A stretch of DNA of 64,000 nt, taken from contig NW_023501149.1 of the NCBI RefSeq assembly GCF_014066305.1, forward strand, positions 116,722 through 180,721, given 5' to 3'. A program made the translations under genes and the position numbers. The notes beneath the pieces were generated by a model. The model did no database searches. It worked only from the letters and a program-made list of their open reading frames with translations, and was not told the DNA's origin. Positions 61,352 to 64,000 of the stretch are shown one piece after another; position 1 is the stretch's first letter; every line of letters starts with the position of its first letter. This DNA comes from Letharia columbiana (taxonomy: Eukaryota > Ascomycota > Lecanoromycetes > Lecanorales > Parmeliaceae).

Positions 61352-63591
61352 ACTAATTCTAATAATAAAGTAAAAGCTAATACTATTAATATAATTATTA
61401 TAAAAGATATAATAGTCTTATTTATTAAGTTTTTATCGTTTTTTATATTAATTAATTACTTCTAAAAAGACTTAAAATTAATTTTTATTCTTTATTTTTA
61501 TATATTTATTTATATTAAATTTTATTCTTTTTTATTACTTTTTATTTATAACTATTATAATCTTAATCTATCTTATAATCTTTATTTATTTTATTTATTT
61601 TCATCTATTTTAATATAACTTAATAAAGATTATATATTATTAAGTTACTTTTTTTAAAAAAAAGATAATACTTAAAGTATACTTATTAGAATAGATATTA
61701 GAAATTAAAGTTTTTAAAAAATATAAGTAAGATATAGTTAATACTATAATAAAGAAAGATAAAAGAAGTAAAGATAAAGATAATATATATATAATTAAAA
61801 AGAAAGAGATAATTAAAAAGATAATAGTTTAATTAAATATATTATAGAAAAAATTTCACGCGAAGAGTATAAAGAGAAATATAATAGTTTAAATTTAAAT
61901 AGCGATTATATTTTATAAAAATTAGTAGAAATATATTATTTAAAAACTTAAACATTTTTCTATAAAAATAATTTAACTTTAATAATAGCGTTTATATAAA
62001 AGAAAAGATATCGCTAAATAAATTACTTATAAAGAAATAAATTGAAAAGCTTTTAAGTATTTATAAATAATTAAAAAAGTATATTAAATAGAGATTTTTT
62101 TTTATATCTAGCTAATATAAAGATAACTCGTATAAAAAAATACTTAGAAATCTAATAACAATTTAATTAATACTTTCTAAAACTAGAATTTAAAATTTAA
62201 AAAGAGTAAAATAGCTAATAATTAATTAACGAATATCTAATAGTAATAGTTAAGAATAATTAATATTTTATATAAGATAACTTATAGCGATAAATAAAAT
62301 AAATAAAATAAATAATAGAAATTTAATAATAAGAATAAGAATAATAAAGATTAAAAAGATTTTAAAATATAATATTATATAGATAAAGATATTATATAAA
62401 ATAGCTAAGTTTATATAATATTATTTCTAATAGTAATATAAGAGTATAAATTATAATATATAATATAAATAGATAAAGTTTAATTAAAAGAAAGAATAAA
62501 AACTATTAAAATACGATAAATAGATAATATTTAAGTAAAAACAATAATAATAAAAAGTAGAAGTTTTAATTCTTATTTAGAATTAATATTATTAATTTAA
62601 GAATATTAAAGTATTAAATTATAAATAAAGTAATAGAGAATAATAGAATATAAATAATTAACTAATATAATAAATAATCTTTTTAATTTAATAGTTTAAA
62701 TATTTTAAATAAAAATATATATTTATATATTTTAATAATAATATATGAAATTTAATATATAATAAAATATATAAAATTTGAAATTATAAGAAGCTAATAT
62801 CTTTTATTTTTAAATTTTAAATTTTATATAAAAAAAGAATATATAGTCTTTAATAATAATTATTTATTAAAAATTGAAGAGAATTAGAGAGATATATAGA
62901 GTATATTTTATAAAGCCTTATTATATTATTAAATGAAAACGCTATTAATAAGTTTTATTAAAGATAAAAAGCGTTTATATTAATAAGATTTAAGAAGAAA
63001 TAAAATATATTATTTAATATAATTAACTTATATATAAATTTATATATTATAAAAAGTAAGATATTAGAACTATAAAAAGGTTTCTATTAAAAGAAAAAAT
63101 AAATATATTATAAATATAAATATTATTAAAGTTATTAATACTTTAATAATAAAGATAGTAATAAGCTTTATAAATAGATAAATAATAATTTAAATTTTAA
63201 AAGTTTAAAGTTAAATTAAGATTTCTATAAAAAAAGATATTATAATATATAATTTTAAACTAAGAAATTTATATTAGACTTTTAATAGAAAGAATTTCTA
63301 TAAGATAATATTAGATAAGAATAGTAGCTAATAATTACTTTAATTATAAATTAAATATTTTAACTATATAGAAATTATACTTTATAAGTTTACTATTTTT
63401 TTATATAATCTTAATATTAGCTTTTTTTATTTAATATATTAATCTAAGAAGATTATAAGAATATACTTCTATAATAATAAAAAGCTCGATTAAAATTAAA
63501 TAAAAATTAAAATCTATTAAGAAATATATAGTTAAAGAAGAAGAATAGTAGAAATTTATTATAAATAGTCTCTATTTATAATATATATATA
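61352..63591. other. AT-rich RIP-mutated DNA, nothing recognised
   Basis: Strongly A-rich on the plus strand, suggesting a strand bias in the original sequence. No transposon motif could be read. Confidence 0.4.
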
Positions 63592-64000
63592 TACGCTATA
63601 TAATAGAGATGAAAACCTCGATAGAGATTTTAGAAAGATTAAGTTTCAAATAAGACTTTAAAAAAAAGTCTTAAGTTCCTCTAAAATTCTATATTATCTC
63701 GATCTCGAAGAATAAACTTTAAATATCTTTAAATAAATTTTAAATTTAAATATTATATTTTAAAATTAAAGTAGAATAAATTATAAATTATAAAATATAA
63801 TCTAAATTAGAGTATAAGATATAGATATTAAAAGATATAATTAAAAGATATATAAGACTATATTTAAAGAGATATTATAAAGATATTATAAGATTATTAT
63901 ATATATTAACTATTTATATATTTATTTATATATTTATAAAGAGTAATTACGATCTACTATATAGATATTATTTTATATTTCTTTAATCTCTTATTAATCT
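63592..64000 (-). mobile_element. MITE family B, copy 4, cut by the window end
   Basis: It starts TACGCTATATAATAGAGATG and follows copy 3 in the same orientation (TAGAGTATAAGATATAGATA and similar). The other end lies beyond 64000. Confidence 0.7.

Overview
The window looks like a stretch of a filamentous ascomycete (Pezizomycotina) genome. Two GC-balanced gene islands and one younger retrotransposon insertion sit in extremely AT-rich DNA that carries the signature of repeat-induced point mutation (RIP). In the AT-rich parts CpA and TpG are almost absent while CpG, CpT and GpC persist: the first 300 bases contain one CpA, no TpG and several CpG. Introns with GT-AG ends, a HET-domain gene and many RIP-decayed transposons all fit a fungus. 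I cannot name the species.

Gene island 1 (about 2.44-5.45 kb) holds one plus-strand heterokaryon-incompatibility (HET) domain gene of about 730 codons. It has one well-supported intron and one unresolved frame change just before the HET motif. Gene island 2 (about 57.95-60.66 kb) holds one minus-strand gene for an unrecognised protein with two N-terminal membrane helices and a Ser/Pro-rich tail; the exon join is well supported.

Nearly everything else is layered mobile DNA: (i) a Ty3/gypsy element on the minus strand at 29.17-37.27 kb with paired LTRs and a readable but destroyed reverse transcriptase; (ii) an inverted gag-to-RT fragment of the same or a related element at 22.4-25.9 kb; (iii) a less-mutated Ty3/gypsy insertion at 43.65-47.37 kb with three LTRs, a 5-bp target duplication (AACGG) and a gag-integrase-gag chimeric ORF; (iv) RIP-decayed DNA-transposon relics readable as piggyBac-like (48.5-50.2 kb, +), pogo/Fot1-like (27.5-28.6 kb, -) and Tc1/mariner-like (about 18.6-18.95 kb, +); (v) non-autonomous families: a modular repeat with about 20 copies (family A), a tRNA-derived SINE-like unit sharing a core with it, a TACGCT-ended MITE (family B), and a CTAG-ended element with TA target sites.

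The nesting gives a relative history. Family A copies were hit by the three-LTR element and by another LTR; a SINE-like copy was hit by MITE B; the gypsy fragments were hit by CTAG elements. Large AT-rich intervals (7.2-12.8, 13.5-15.2, 50.2-56.9 and 61.4-63.6 kb) must also be old repeats, but I could not identify them by reading. No rRNA, intact tRNA, CRISPR array or prokaryotic feature is seen. All splice sites and repeat limits were read by eye.
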